A stretch of DNA of 64,000 nucleotides from Oscillospiraceae bacterium (GTDB taxonomy: Bacteria; Bacillota; Clostridia; Oscillospirales; Oscillospiraceae), in the NCBI GenBank assembly GCA_017398625.1, contig JAFQFP010000032.1, positions 23,915 to 87,914 of the forward strand, read 5' to 3'. This document shows positions 44,564-52,910 of this stretch, one piece after another; within the stretch, counting starts at the first letter, position 1; the number at the start of each line of letters is the position of its first letter. Both the position numbers and the translations under genes were made by a program. Below the pieces are notes generated by a model that worked only from the letters and a program-made list of their open reading frames with translations, was not told the origin of the DNA and ran no database searches.

Positions 44564-45553
44564 TTACATGTGGGTTCTGGGGTCAGATGCGTCGCCCAGA
44601 TTCTGGCCGACCACATACAGCACCACAGCGATCACGGAAGCCACCACAACGGGGCTCCAGAATTCCATTTCCCAGCCGGGGGTGAGCATGGCGTTCTGGG
44701 AGGCCTCGATCAGCTTACCCAGAGACATGTCGCTCAGACCCATACCGATATAGGACAGGAACACTTCGTAGGAAATATAGGAGGGGATCTCCGTTGCCGC
44801 CAGTGTGACGATGACAGAGGTCATAAAGGGCAGGATATTCTTGGTGGCGATGCGGGTGATAGGGGTGCCCAAGCAGCGGGATGCCAGATTATACTCCCGG
44901 TCACGGATGATGACCACCTGTGTCCGGATAAAGTAGGCAATGGCAAGCCAGCCGGTGACCGTCAGCGCAAAGACCATGGACCAGAAGCTGGCAGACAGGA
45001 TCAGCACCACCACGGAGATCAGCAGAATATAGGGAATGTTGGCGATGATGTTGTAGACCTCCATCATCACGATATCCACCTTCTTGCTGAAGCCCCAGAT
45101 GGCACCAACGATAACGCCGATGGTCATATTGATCAGCGCACAGATCAGCGCCAAAGACACGGAAATACTGGAGCCGTACCAAATGGCGTCAAAGGTGGAC
45201 TGGCCGGAAGCGCCGGTACCCAAGATCCACTTGATATTGAAGCCAAATTTCTCGATGGCTTCGCCGGGTCCCAGATGCTTGGCTGCGGAATCCCGCAGGT
45301 TCAGATAGGGGTCCACTGCGGCATCATAGCCGATGATCAAAGGATAGATATATGCGAAGATCAGCATCAGCGCCAGCAAAGACAGCACGATGATATTGAT
45401 TTTCTTCTTGAAGAACACCCGGAACACACTTTTCCAGTAGGAATATCTGGGGGCGGTGATCTTTTCCGATTCCAGCTCGTCCCGGCTTACCGGCGCGAAC
45501 AGCTCATCGTCAGACATTTGAAATTCGTCCAAATTGACAATATTCTCAGCCAT
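44564..45553 (-). CDS. Oligopeptide-type ABC permease, OppC-like
   Basis: A 329-residue permease with an acidic N-terminal extension (about 1-30), a first helix near 52-75 and the main BPD_transp_1 domain (about 125-315). The ATPase-coupling loop reads ASRCLGTPITRIATKNILP, the EAA motif. The usual WLGTDxxGRD sequence appears as ILGTGASGQSTFDAIWYG. Normal length otherwise. It sits between OppB and OppD with 6-13 bp gaps. Confidence 0.92.
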   Translation of the reverse strand: MAENIVNLDEFQMSDDELFAPVSRDELESEKITAPRYSYWKSVFRVFFKKKINIIVLSLLALMLIFAYIYPLIIGYDAAVDPYLNLRDSAAKHLGPGEAIEKFGFNIKWILGTGASGQSTFDAIWYGSSISVSLALICALINMTIGVIVGAIWGFSKKVDIVMMEVYNIIANIPYILLISVVVLILSASFWSMVFALTVTGWLAIAYFIRTQVVIIRDREYNLASRCLGTPITRIATKNILPFMTSVIVTLAATEIPSYISYEVFLSYIGMGLSDMSLGKLIEASQNAMLTPGWEMEFWSPVVVASVIAVVLYVVGQNLGDASDPRTHM

Positions 45554-45559
45554 ATTCGA

Positions 45560-47137
45560 TTACCTCCCTTTCGTAGTAAAGGATATTCTGGGATCCATAA
45601 CGGACATCAAAATATCGCCAAGGATAATAGAGACCACGGTCAGCAGGGCATAGAACAGCGCCATGCCCACGATCACGCCGTTGTCATAGGCATTGATCGC
45701 CTTGGTCAGCAGGTTACCGGCACCGGGGACCACATACACACGCTCGGTGATGATGGCACCTACCATTGCGCCCAGCACGGAGCCGGGGATGCCGTGAACA
45801 ATTGGGATGATAGCATTTTTCAGCACATGCTTGGTAAAGATCTCACCCTCGGAAAGACCGCCGGAACGGGCGAACTTGACATAGTCCGCATTCATCTGGT
45901 CGATCATATACCGGCGCAGCCACTTCATCAGATTGGCGATAGAGGGCAGAGCCAGAGAAATGATGGGCAGGATATACATCAGCCACGTGGGATGCTCCAT
46001 ATCAAAGGTGGTAGGCAAACCGAAGCTGCCGCCGATGGCCTTGAACAGGAAGATATAAGCAAGGGAAGGCACTGCGATGATAAACACGATATAGATGGTG
46101 CCCAGCTTGTCCAAAAGCTTGTCCTTCTGCAGCGCCATGGTGATACCCAGCGGGATCGCCAGCAGGTAGGACAGGATCACGGAAATAATGCCGATAGTAA
46201 AGGAATAGCCCATCTTCGACAAGCCGTTCTTATAAGTGGTGACATTGGTATAGTCATCCACATAGTTAGCCTTGGTGACGATAGTGCCTGTTTCCAGAGA
46301 GCCTGCCACATAGGTAGCAGAATGGATATTGTCCGCGCTCTCGGATACCGCACCGGAGGGATAGGTGACGGTGGAATAGGCAAAGGAGCCCTGACTTTCC
46401 GTCATGGTATCGAACACATCCACGCCTTTGTTAATGGAGTAGGAGGTGCCAAGACTGATCTTCACCAGATTCTGATGGATATAGGGGAACTGGTCATCGG
46501 TATACAGCAGGTACTTGTGCCGGGTACCGTTGCCCATGATGCAGGGGGAGAATTTCTCGCCGCCGTACGCAGGGTCATACAGGCTGAAGGTCAGCCCCCG
46601 ATCCGCAATATCCTCCTGAACATAGTGGATATTGTCCACGGTGATCAGACCGGTCAGATAGTTCCACAGGCGCAGAAGCACCGGAACATTCCGATAGGCA
46701 TACAGCTTGGGCTCGCCGCCGTCCTTATACGCCTTGGACTTGCCCAGCATATCTGCCGGGAGGCGCTCCACCTCATAGCCCTTGGCATCGTAGGTTTTGG
46801 TGAACAGCTCTACATATTCCTTCACAAGGCCCGTATCATCGGATTCCTTGTCGCCGAACTTGATGGCGCCGTCATAGGTGGCTTGGTCGATCTGCCCGGA
46901 TTTCAGCAGCTCCAGCATAAAATCGGCATAGGGAACGTAGTCCAGATAGCCATACTGCTCCCACTGCTGCATCATATAGATCTGCTTGCCGTTGCTCTTC
47001 ATCTTGGAGAACACAGGGTCCTTGGAGAAAATGGCAGTCTTATCCAGCAAGGAATAGACCATGATCATGACGATGCCGACCACCGCGACCACGGAGAGCA
47101 AGCTGCGCAGGATTCGCTTGATCAAATATTTGCTCAT
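45560..47137 (-). CDS. Oligopeptide-type ABC permease, OppB-like, with a large external insertion
   Basis: A 525-residue permease; the OppB family is usually about 310. The first helix (about 11-31) and the C-terminal permease core (about 310-520, EAA loop ARSGGLSEGEIFTKHVLKN) are normal. Between helices 1 and 2 lies an external region of about 275 residues instead of about 75. The family's loop motif appears late as LVKISLGTSYSINKG (about 224-238), so the insertion is mainly residues 35-215. No known domain is recognised in it. It follows the binding-protein gene after a 220-bp gap with hairpins. Confidence 0.92.
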   Translation of the reverse strand: MSKYLIKRILRSLLSVVAVVGIVMIMVYSLLDKTAIFSKDPVFSKMKSNGKQIYMMQQWEQYGYLDYVPYADFMLELLKSGQIDQATYDGAIKFGDKESDDTGLVKEYVELFTKTYDAKGYEVERLPADMLGKSKAYKDGGEPKLYAYRNVPVLLRLWNYLTGLITVDNIHYVQEDIADRGLTFSLYDPAYGGEKFSPCIMGNGTRHKYLLYTDDQFPYIHQNLVKISLGTSYSINKGVDVFDTMTESQGSFAYSTVTYPSGAVSESADNIHSATYVAGSLETGTIVTKANYVDDYTNVTTYKNGLSKMGYSFTIGIISVILSYLLAIPLGITMALQKDKLLDKLGTIYIVFIIAVPSLAYIFLFKAIGGSFGLPTTFDMEHPTWLMYILPIISLALPSIANLMKWLRRYMIDQMNADYVKFARSGGLSEGEIFTKHVLKNAIIPIVHGIPGSVLGAMVGAIITERVYVVPGAGNLLTKAINAYDNGVIVGMALFYALLTVVSIILGDILMSVMDPRISFTTKGR

Positions 47138-47169
47138 AATACATCTCTCATCTCGTATAGGATAGGAGT

Positions 47170-47187
47170 TCGGCGGCTCCGCCGCCG
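47170..47187. repeat. GC-rich palindrome in the oppA-oppB gap
   Basis: GGCGGC-TCC-GCCGCC forms a short hairpin just upstream of the oppB-like start on the leftward transcript. Confidence 0.5.
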
Positions 47188-47215
47188 GGGGAAAACTGAT
47201 CCGGAAGGGATCCGG

Positions 47216-47266
47216 TTATCGGTTTTCATAAGCGGATCGAACCTATCTGCTTATGAAAGCCGATAA
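47216..47266. repeat. 18-bp imperfect inverted repeat in the oppA-oppB gap
   Basis: Arms 47216-47233 (TTATCGGTTTTCATAAGC) and 47249-47266 pair with one mismatch around a 15-base loop. It could stabilise the 3' end of the binding-protein mRNA or act as an operator. Confidence 0.6.
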
Positions 47267-47292
47267 GGAATCCCATACTTGAAATGCGCATA

Positions 47293-47320
47293 GGAGGATG
47301 GACGAGACCGTCCATCCTCC
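47293..47320 (-). terminator. Strong hairpin after the binding-protein gene
   Basis: A perfect 12-bp stem GGAGGATGGACG / CGTCCATCCTCC with a four-base loop sits 38 bp after the stop. There is no long T tract, so partial termination or mRNA stabilisation is likely. That would give more binding protein than permease. Confidence 0.65.
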
Positions 47321-47357
47321 CCGCACTTTAAGTAATTCTGTTAGAACGCGGACTTGC

Positions 47358-49493
47358 TTAGAACACGCCGATGGCCTTGGTCATGTAGCCGGCGTAGTCG
47401 GGCAGCATGGTGTCCAGATAGGTCTGAGGATCGCCGTAGTCGGGGCCCCAGCCGGACAGGTCGCAGATGTCGTAGTTGCCTTCCGCACCGGTGGTGGGAT
47501 AGTAACCGGCATTGTACCAATCCATAACAGTCTCACAAACGGTCAGGTTGATGATGACCTTGCCGCCCAGATTCTCTTCGATGGACTGCTTGTAGACCTG
47601 AGCGCGGTTTGCATAGCTCTCGTTGGTGGTCCAGCAGGGCAGATCCAGATAGATGGGGTTCTCAGCGGAGATCTCCAGACCCTCGGCCTTCAGAGCCTCG
47701 ATGGCCTTTTCCAGACGGGAAGCAGCAGCCTCGGGGTTGTACCAGCCGTCGAAGCCGTCGGTGGAGCCGATGCCGCCTTCAGCAGTGGGATCCCAAACGG
47801 TGATCTCGATGCCGTCAGCGTCGATCTGATCCTGCATGATCTGGCCGTAGAAGGTGCCGGCAGGATAGGTCTTGTCAGTGCCGTTGATGGAAACGGTGGT
47901 CTCCTCCTCCAGGGACACGAAGGTACCGGGGGTGTAGGAGTTACGCAGAGAGGTCAGCTTCAGCTCTTCGCCAACGGTCTGAGCGTTGTAGGAAGCGCGG
48001 TCGGTAGCCATGGACAGAGCCAGACGGAAGTCGGCGTTCAGCATGGCGATGTTGGAACGGACGATGTCATCAGCAGTCTTGGAGGTGGGGCAAGCGCCGT
48101 CGCCGGTGAAGTTGGAGGTCGCAACACGGTGCAGGTTATAGAAAGCCATGAAGGAAGTAGCGTCGCAGGAGGAAACATAGCTGTAGGGCTCGAAGTTGCC
48201 GTCGGTCTTGCACTTCTCCAGAGAGGAGGGGTTCAGGCCGGAGCCGTCGATGGTGCCGGCAATGGCATCATTGTAGCCCTTCAGAGCATCCTCGCCGTCA
48301 TTGTACATCCAAGTCAGGGTCTTGATGTTGATGTTAGCGGCATCCCAGTAAGCAGCATTGGCCTGGAACACGATGGTGTTCTCAGCGGTAGCGTTGGTAA
48401 CAACATAAGGACCGCAGTAGGCAATGTTGTCGGGAGTCTTACCGTAGGTGTAGTTAGCAGCGGCATCGTCGTACTCAGCGCCGAACTTGCCGCCCTGAGA
48501 GGTGTAATACGCACGGCTCATGGGGGCGAACACGCCGTAGCCCAGCATGGTCATGAAGTAGGGAGCGTCGTTGGTCAGGGTGTATACCAGAGTGGTGTCG
48601 TCGGTAGCCTTAACGCCGACCTGTGCGAAATCGGTGATCTCACGGAAGATGTACTCGTGAGCATTGACGATCAGGCCGTCCACCAGATATTCCAGACCGC
48701 CCATGGCGTCCATCATGTGCTGCATGCCGGCAACGAAGTCGTCAGCCTTCACATCAGCAACTTCACGACCCTGAGAGTCGACCCACTTCAGACCGGTCTT
48801 GATCTTGAAGGTATAGTTCACGGTGCCGTCCTCGTTGACGGTCTTCTCATAGCTCTCAGCCAGAGCGGGCTGCAGAACATTCTCGTTGTCGTACTCATAC
48901 AGGCCGTCATAGGTGTTGACGATAGCCTCGGAGTCGGCAGCCATGGAGGTAGCCAGAACGTCCCAAGTCTGAGGATCGGAGCTGTAGCCGATGGTGTAGG
49001 TGTCCTTCAGGGTGTAGCCGTTGGCCAGCAGGTACTTCTCAGCCTCTGCTTCCCAAGTGCCGGTGCCCTTCAGCTCTGCCCACTTTGCCTTCAGGGCATC
49101 GCGGTGCTCAGCCTTGATCAGCTCGGTGGTAACCAGAACATCGTGGTAACGGTAGGAGTCGTTGCCCCACAGAACGCTGGTAGCGGTGTAAGGAGCTACG
49201 CGGGAAATGCCGTAGGTGCCGCCGTTGGAAGACAGGGGCAGCATGATGCCGGAGCCCAGCATCTTAGCCTCAGCGATAGCCATCAGAGCCCAGCGCTCGG
49301 ACAGGCTCTCGGCTTCCTTAGCCTGAGCGTAGAAACTCTCGTAGCCACCCAGAACTTCGTCGTAGATCTCTTCGGATGCCACGTCATAGTCCATGTTTGC
49401 ATAGGGGTCAACTACATTCTTCTTGCAGGCTGCCAGACCCAGTACCATGGTCATGACCAGGAGCAGGCAAACCAGTTTGGTGAATTTTTTCAC
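47358..49493 (-). CDS. Lipoprotein oligopeptide-binding protein (SBP_bac_5), apparently circularly permuted
   Basis: A 711-residue lipoprotein with signal peptide and lipobox LGLAAC (Cys23). Residues about 34-122 (SERWALMAIAEAKMLGSGIM, then LPLSSNGGTYGISRV) resemble the segment that normally ends these proteins (ER..LY.EAE..L.....PLY). The normal N-lobe start, TYTIGYSSDPQTWDVL and IVNTYDGLYEYD, comes only at about 165-200. The C-terminus stops at LSGWGPDYGDPQTYLDTMLP plus 16 residues, lacking the usual final segment. So the C-terminal piece seems to have moved to the front. GTG 49493 follows GGGAGG; an ATG at 49538 has no ribosome site and would spoil the signal peptide. Confidence 0.92.
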   Translation of the reverse strand: MKKFTKLVCLLLVMTMVLGLAACKKNVVDPYANMDYDVASEEIYDEVLGGYESFYAQAKEAESLSERWALMAIAEAKMLGSGIMLPLSSNGGTYGISRVAPYTATSVLWGNDSYRYHDVLVTTELIKAEHRDALKAKWAELKGTGTWEAEAEKYLLANGYTLKDTYTIGYSSDPQTWDVLATSMAADSEAIVNTYDGLYEYDNENVLQPALAESYEKTVNEDGTVNYTFKIKTGLKWVDSQGREVADVKADDFVAGMQHMMDAMGGLEYLVDGLIVNAHEYIFREITDFAQVGVKATDDTTLVYTLTNDAPYFMTMLGYGVFAPMSRAYYTSQGGKFGAEYDDAAANYTYGKTPDNIAYCGPYVVTNATAENTIVFQANAAYWDAANINIKTLTWMYNDGEDALKGYNDAIAGTIDGSGLNPSSLEKCKTDGNFEPYSYVSSCDATSFMAFYNLHRVATSNFTGDGACPTSKTADDIVRSNIAMLNADFRLALSMATDRASYNAQTVGEELKLTSLRNSYTPGTFVSLEEETTVSINGTDKTYPAGTFYGQIMQDQIDADGIEITVWDPTAEGGIGSTDGFDGWYNPEAAASRLEKAIEALKAEGLEISAENPIYLDLPCWTTNESYANRAQVYKQSIEENLGGKVIINLTVCETVMDWYNAGYYPTTGAEGNYDICDLSGWGPDYGDPQTYLDTMLPDYAGYMTKAIGVF

Positions 49494-49553
49494 AAAAATT
49501 CCTCCCTCTTTTTTGTTTTTCCAGATTATTTTATTCAAATAATGGATTTATAA

Positions 49554-49582
49554 ATTATAACCGCTATACCAAACCTTGTCAA
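49554..49582 (-). promoter_or_regulatory. Consensus promoter of the opp-type operon
   Basis: TTGACA (49577-49582) and TATAAT (49554-49559) on the minus strand with exactly 17 bp between them: a perfect sigma-A promoter. Confidence 0.9.
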
Positions 49583-49830
49583 GGGGGGCAGACGGATAAG
49601 TCCGTATTTTTTTGTGAAAATTATTCATAGTATTTCCCGAAATAGCCTGTGTTTTCTTTCAATATATGCAAATAGGTTGAATTTTCTTGATGAATTTCTG
49701 CATATTTAGTGTGCGCAGAAATCCTCCGTTTATGCAAGATCCATCCATTTTGTCCATATTACTCCGCCGTTTGTCTTTTCCGGGCGTACATTTTTGTCCG
49801 TATCGTCCATGTTCCAAAGACCCATATAAA

Positions 49831-49858
49831 AACCGCCCCCGGCGAACCGGGGACGGCA
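49831..49858 (-). terminator. Terminator of the NfeD-SPFH operon
   Basis: The stem CCCCGG / CCGGGG extended by CCG-type pairs lies after the SPFH stop and is followed by a T run on the minus strand. Confidence 0.75.
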
Positions 49859-49877
49859 AAAGAGGGGGAGTGTCGTA

Positions 49878-50798
49878 TTATTTCTTGACGGCCTCCATCA
49901 GACCGCTTGCCATACCCACAAGACCCTGCATCTCCGAGGGGATGATGATCTTGGTAGCCTGTCCGTCAGCCACCTTCTGCATGGCCTCGATGGACTTGAG
50001 CTTGATGACCTGCTCATTTGGAGCCTTTTCGTTCAGCAGTGCCAGCGCATCGGCAGTTGCCTTCTGCACAGCAAGGATCGCCTGTGCCTCACCGTCGGCA
50101 CGGAGGATAGCAGCCTGCTTCTCGGCTTCCGCCTTCAAAATAGCTGCCTGCTTCTCCGCGTCAGCACGGAGGATGGCGGATTCCCGCTCGCCCTCGGCAA
50201 TAAGGATGGCGGACTTCTTCTGACCCTCTGCCTGCAGGATCGCCTGCCGGCGGTCACGCTCTGCCTTCATCTGCTTTTCCATGGAGCTCTGGATGTCGGC
50301 GGGAGGCAGGATGTTCTTCAGCTCCACACGGTTGACCTTGATGCCCCAAGGATCGGTGGCCTCGTCCAGAATGGCGCGCATCTTGGTGTTGACCACATCA
50401 CGGGAAGTCAGTGTCTGATCCAGCTCCAGATCGCCGATGATGTTACGCAGGGTAGTGGCGGTCAAGGTCTCCATGGCTGCCATGGGCTGCTCCACACCGT
50501 AGGCGTACAGCTTGGGGTCGGTGATCTGAAAATACACAACGGTATCGATCTGCATGGTAACATTATCCTTGGTGATAACGGGCTGAGGGGGATAGTCCAG
50601 CACCTGCTCCTTCAAGGAGACACGGCGGGCGATCCGGTCGATAAAGGGAACCTTGAAATGCAGGCCCACGCCCCACACAGTCTGGAACGCGCCCAGACGC
50701 TCGATGACATACGCACGGGACTGCTGCACAACGGCAATGTTGGATACGATGATCAGGATCAAGATCACGACCACCGCAGCAATAGCTAACCACTCCAT
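49878..50798 (-). CDS. SPFH/Band 7 (stomatin-like) membrane scaffold protein
   Basis: A 306-residue protein with an N-terminal membrane anchor (about 4-24), the SPFH domain (about 25-190, QQSRAYVIERLGAF to VNRVELKNILPP) and a helical region (about 190-260). The helical part has Ala/Glu repeats such as SAILIAEGERESAILRADAE. Such proteins (QmcA type) form membrane microdomain cages, usually with an NfeD partner. The NfeD gene lies 25 bp upstream on the same strand. Confidence 0.93.
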   Translation of the reverse strand: MEWLAIAAVVVILILIIVSNIAVVQQSRAYVIERLGAFQTVWGVGLHFKVPFIDRIARRVSLKEQVLDYPPQPVITKDNVTMQIDTVVYFQITDPKLYAYGVEQPMAAMETLTATTLRNIIGDLELDQTLTSRDVVNTKMRAILDEATDPWGIKVNRVELKNILPPADIQSSMEKQMKAERDRRQAILQAEGQKKSAILIAEGERESAILRADAEKQAAILKAEAEKQAAILRADGEAQAILAVQKATADALALLNEKAPNEQVIKLKSIEAMQKVADGQATKIIIPSEMQGLVGMASGLMEAVKK

Positions 50799-50823
50799 AA
50801 ATTTTCCTCCTAATTATAATGTA

Positions 50824-51276
50824 TTAGATCTTCGCGGTCTCCTCCGCGGGGGATACGAACACTTTGACGCCCTCGATTCGGTCCACCTTCACCAGCGCTC
50901 CTTGAGGAATGACCTCTCCGGAAGTGCTTCTGGCGGTCCAGTACATGGCGCCCAGCTTTACCTGCCCGTCCGCCGCCACATTGTCAATGGCAGCGGTAAC
51001 ACGGCCGGTAGTGCCGACAACGGCATCCACATTTGTTTTGACCAGCTTGGGGTTGATGAATTTACGAATGACCGGCCAAAGCAGAGCCAGCAGCGCCACA
51101 GATACCACCAAAAACAGCACCACCTGCAGCCACACCGGCGCACTGAGCAGGCTTGCCACCATCGCCACCAGCGCACCCACGGCGAACCACAGGGAGATCA
51201 GATGGCAGGGGCAGGCAGCCTCGGCGATCAAAAACGCCACCAGCAGCCCAAGCCAGATAATTGCAGCCCAATTCAT
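50824..51276 (-). CDS. NfeD-like membrane protein
   Basis: A 150-residue short NfeD: two hydrophobic helical stretches (about 5-25 and 30-68) followed by a soluble OB-fold domain (about 85-145, VGTTGRVTAAIDN, GAMYWTARSTSGEVIPQGA). The OB fold partners SPFH proteins. ATG 51276 follows GAAAGGAGG. First gene of the pair with the stomatin-like protein. Confidence 0.9.
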   Translation of the reverse strand: MNWAAIIWLGLLVAFLIAEAACPCHLISLWFAVGALVAMVASLLSAPVWLQVVLFLVVSVALLALLWPVIRKFINPKLVKTNVDAVVGTTGRVTAAIDNVAADGQVKLGAMYWTARSTSGEVIPQGALVKVDRIEGVKVFVSPAEETAKI

Positions 51277-51496
51277 AAATGCTACCTCCTTTCGCCTTCG
51301 ATTGGGTTGTGCTAACATCATAGCAGATTTCGAATGATTTGTAAATTGACAGGCTGTACAAATTCAGCCTATTTTCTTATAAAATTTTCAACTTAATCCT
51401 TTAAGCTTGGCAAAAACCGAATTTTTTCAATGAAAACATGAATACTGCGGCAAAATACGCCCTGTTTTTCGCGTTTTGTGGTCTTAAAATTGTGTT

Positions 51497-51516
51497 ATGT
51501 GGTCACTTAACCACAT
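51497..51516. repeat. Palindromic operator-like site upstream of pta
   Basis: ATGTGGT-cactta-ACCACAT is a perfect 7-bp dyad with a 6-bp centre, about 180 bp before the promoter. It does not match the Rex or cre consensus. It is a candidate binding site for an unknown regulator. Confidence 0.45.
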
Positions 51517-51679
51517 CTCGGCAGCCTGCCCCTTTTTTCGCCGCTGTGTACCAGATTGTCCGGATCCCTCAAAATAATATCCTTATTTATAGGGTTTTGT
51601 GTAGTTTTTTCGGCGATGTTCAAACTTTTTTCCCTTTTATCCATTCCTCTTCCGTGCGGGAATTTTTTCAAAAATAAGG

Positions 51680-51708
51680 TTGCGCAGAAAAAAAAGCTGG
51701 TGTATAAT
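51680..51708 (+). promoter_or_regulatory. pta promoter
   Basis: TTGCGC (51680-51685), 17-bp spacer, TATAAT (51703-51708), 52 bp before the start. Confidence 0.8.
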
Positions 51709-51759
51709 TATTTTGTAAAATTATGGGCAACGCCCAATGAAATTGGAGGACTGATTATC

Positions 51760-52758
51760 ATGTTCAAAGCAATGATCGAAACTCTGAAGGCCAACCCCCG
51801 TACCCTTGTCTTTACCGAGGGTCACGACCCCCGTATTCTGGAAGCCGCTGCCCGTCTGAAGGCTGACGGTTTTCTGACCCCCATTCTGGTGGGCAATGTG
51901 GACGAGGTCAAGGCAAAGGCTGCCGCCGGCGGCTTTGATATCGAGGGTCTGCAGATTCTGGATCCCATGACCTACGAGGGCATGGACGAGATGGTCGCCA
52001 AGATGGTAGAGCTGCGCAAGGGCAAGATGAGCCCCGAGGATTGCCGTAAGGCCCTGTCCAAGGGCAACTACTTCGGCACCATGCTGGTGAAGATGGGCTA
52101 TGCCGACTCCCTGCTGGGCGGCGCTACCTACTCCACCGCCGATACTGTCCGTCCCGCTCTGCAGCTGGTCAAGACCCGCAAGGGCGTGAATCTGGTGTCC
52201 TCCTGTTTCATCATGGTTCGGGGCGAGGAAAAGCTGGCTATGGGCGACTGCGCCATCAACCTGAGCTACGAGGACAGTGTGGACAAGGAAGGCAACGTCA
52301 CCGTTTCCGCCGCTCAGAAGCTGGCTGAGGTCGCCATCGAGACCGCCAACACCGCCAAGATCTTCGGCATCGACCCCAAGGTTGCCATGCTTAGCTTCTC
52401 CACCAACGGCTCCGGCAAGGGCGGCACCGTCAAGCTGAGCCACGACGCTACCGTGATCGCCAAGGAAATGGCTCCCGACCTGCTCATCGACGGCGAGATG
52501 CAGTTCGATGCCGCCGTGGCTCCCGAGGTCGGTCAGCTGAAGTTCCCCGGATCCCCCGTGGCAGGTTACGCCAACACCTTTATCTTCCCCACCATCGAAG
52601 CCGGCAACATCGGCTACAAGATCGCCCAGCGGCTGGGTGGCTTCGACGCCTACGGCCCCATCCTGCAGGGTCTTGCCGCTCCCATCAATGACCTGTCCCG
52701 CGGCTGCAATGCCGACGAGGTCTACACCATGGCGATCATCACCGCCGCCATGGCATAA
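51760..52758 (+). CDS. pta: Phosphate acetyltransferase
   Basis: A 332-residue enzyme of the short Pta class that interconverts acetyl-CoA and acetyl phosphate, giving ATP with acetate kinase. Blocks: LVFTEGHDPRILEAAARLK, GNYFGTMLVKMGYADSLLGG, MLSFSTNGSGKGGTVKLS and ANTFIFPTIEAGNIGYKIAQR. ATG 51760 follows TTGGAGG. Many Clostridia have ackA next to it; here the gene stands alone between its promoter and terminator. Confidence 0.96.
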   Translation: MFKAMIETLKANPRTLVFTEGHDPRILEAAARLKADGFLTPILVGNVDEVKAKAAAGGFDIEGLQILDPMTYEGMDEMVAKMVELRKGKMSPEDCRKALSKGNYFGTMLVKMGYADSLLGGATYSTADTVRPALQLVKTRKGVNLVSSCFIMVRGEEKLAMGDCAINLSYEDSVDKEGNVTVSAAQKLAEVAIETANTAKIFGIDPKVAMLSFSTNGSGKGGTVKLSHDATVIAKEMAPDLLIDGEMQFDAAVAPEVGQLKFPGSPVAGYANTFIFPTIEAGNIGYKIAQRLGGFDAYGPILQGLAAPINDLSRGCNADEVYTMAIITAAMA

Positions 52759-52773
52759 GCAAATACTTACATT

Positions 52774-52804
52774 ACCTCCCCGCCTCTGCGGGGAGGTTTT
52801 TCTC
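52774..52804 (+). terminator. pta terminator
   Basis: Perfect stem ACCTCCCCGC / GCGGGGAGGT with loop CTCT and a T5 tail. Confidence 0.92.
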
Positions 52805-52842
52805 TGAAAAAAGGATATTTTTCACCGGAATGCGGGCTGGGG

Positions 52843-52871
52843 TTTACTTTTTTCAAAAAGAATGCTACAAT
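52843..52871 (+). promoter_or_regulatory. Promoter of the DUF2207-like gene
   Basis: TTTACT (52843-52848) and TACAAT (52866-52871), spaced by 17 bp. Confidence 0.65.
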
Positions 52872-52910
52872 TACAAATCATACTATATTCTATTGAAAGG
52901 AGGCATGGCT

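Larger units (their letters stand above)
49494..49877. other. Intergenic region with the opp promoter and a terminator
   Basis: It contains the consensus promoter of the binding-protein gene (49554-49582), an AT-rich stretch with no gene seen, and the terminator of the SPFH gene (49831-49858). Confidence 0.7.
51277..51759. other. Long upstream region of pta
   Basis: No gene is seen in about 480 bp between two divergent units. It is AT-rich, contains the palindrome at 51497-51516 and the pta promoter at 51680-51708, and must also hold the promoter of the NfeD-SPFH pair. Confidence 0.6.

Noticed and set aside
44471-47266. A long open frame antisense to the OppB/OppC genes
   Set aside because: The permease genes on the other strand show clear family motifs and operon structure. 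The antisense product is low-complexity His/Gln/Asp-rich and matches nothing.
47298-49553. A long open frame antisense to the binding-protein gene
   Set aside because: The binding protein has a lipobox, ribosome site and consensus promoter; the antisense frame is its codon shadow rich in Gly, Val and Gln.
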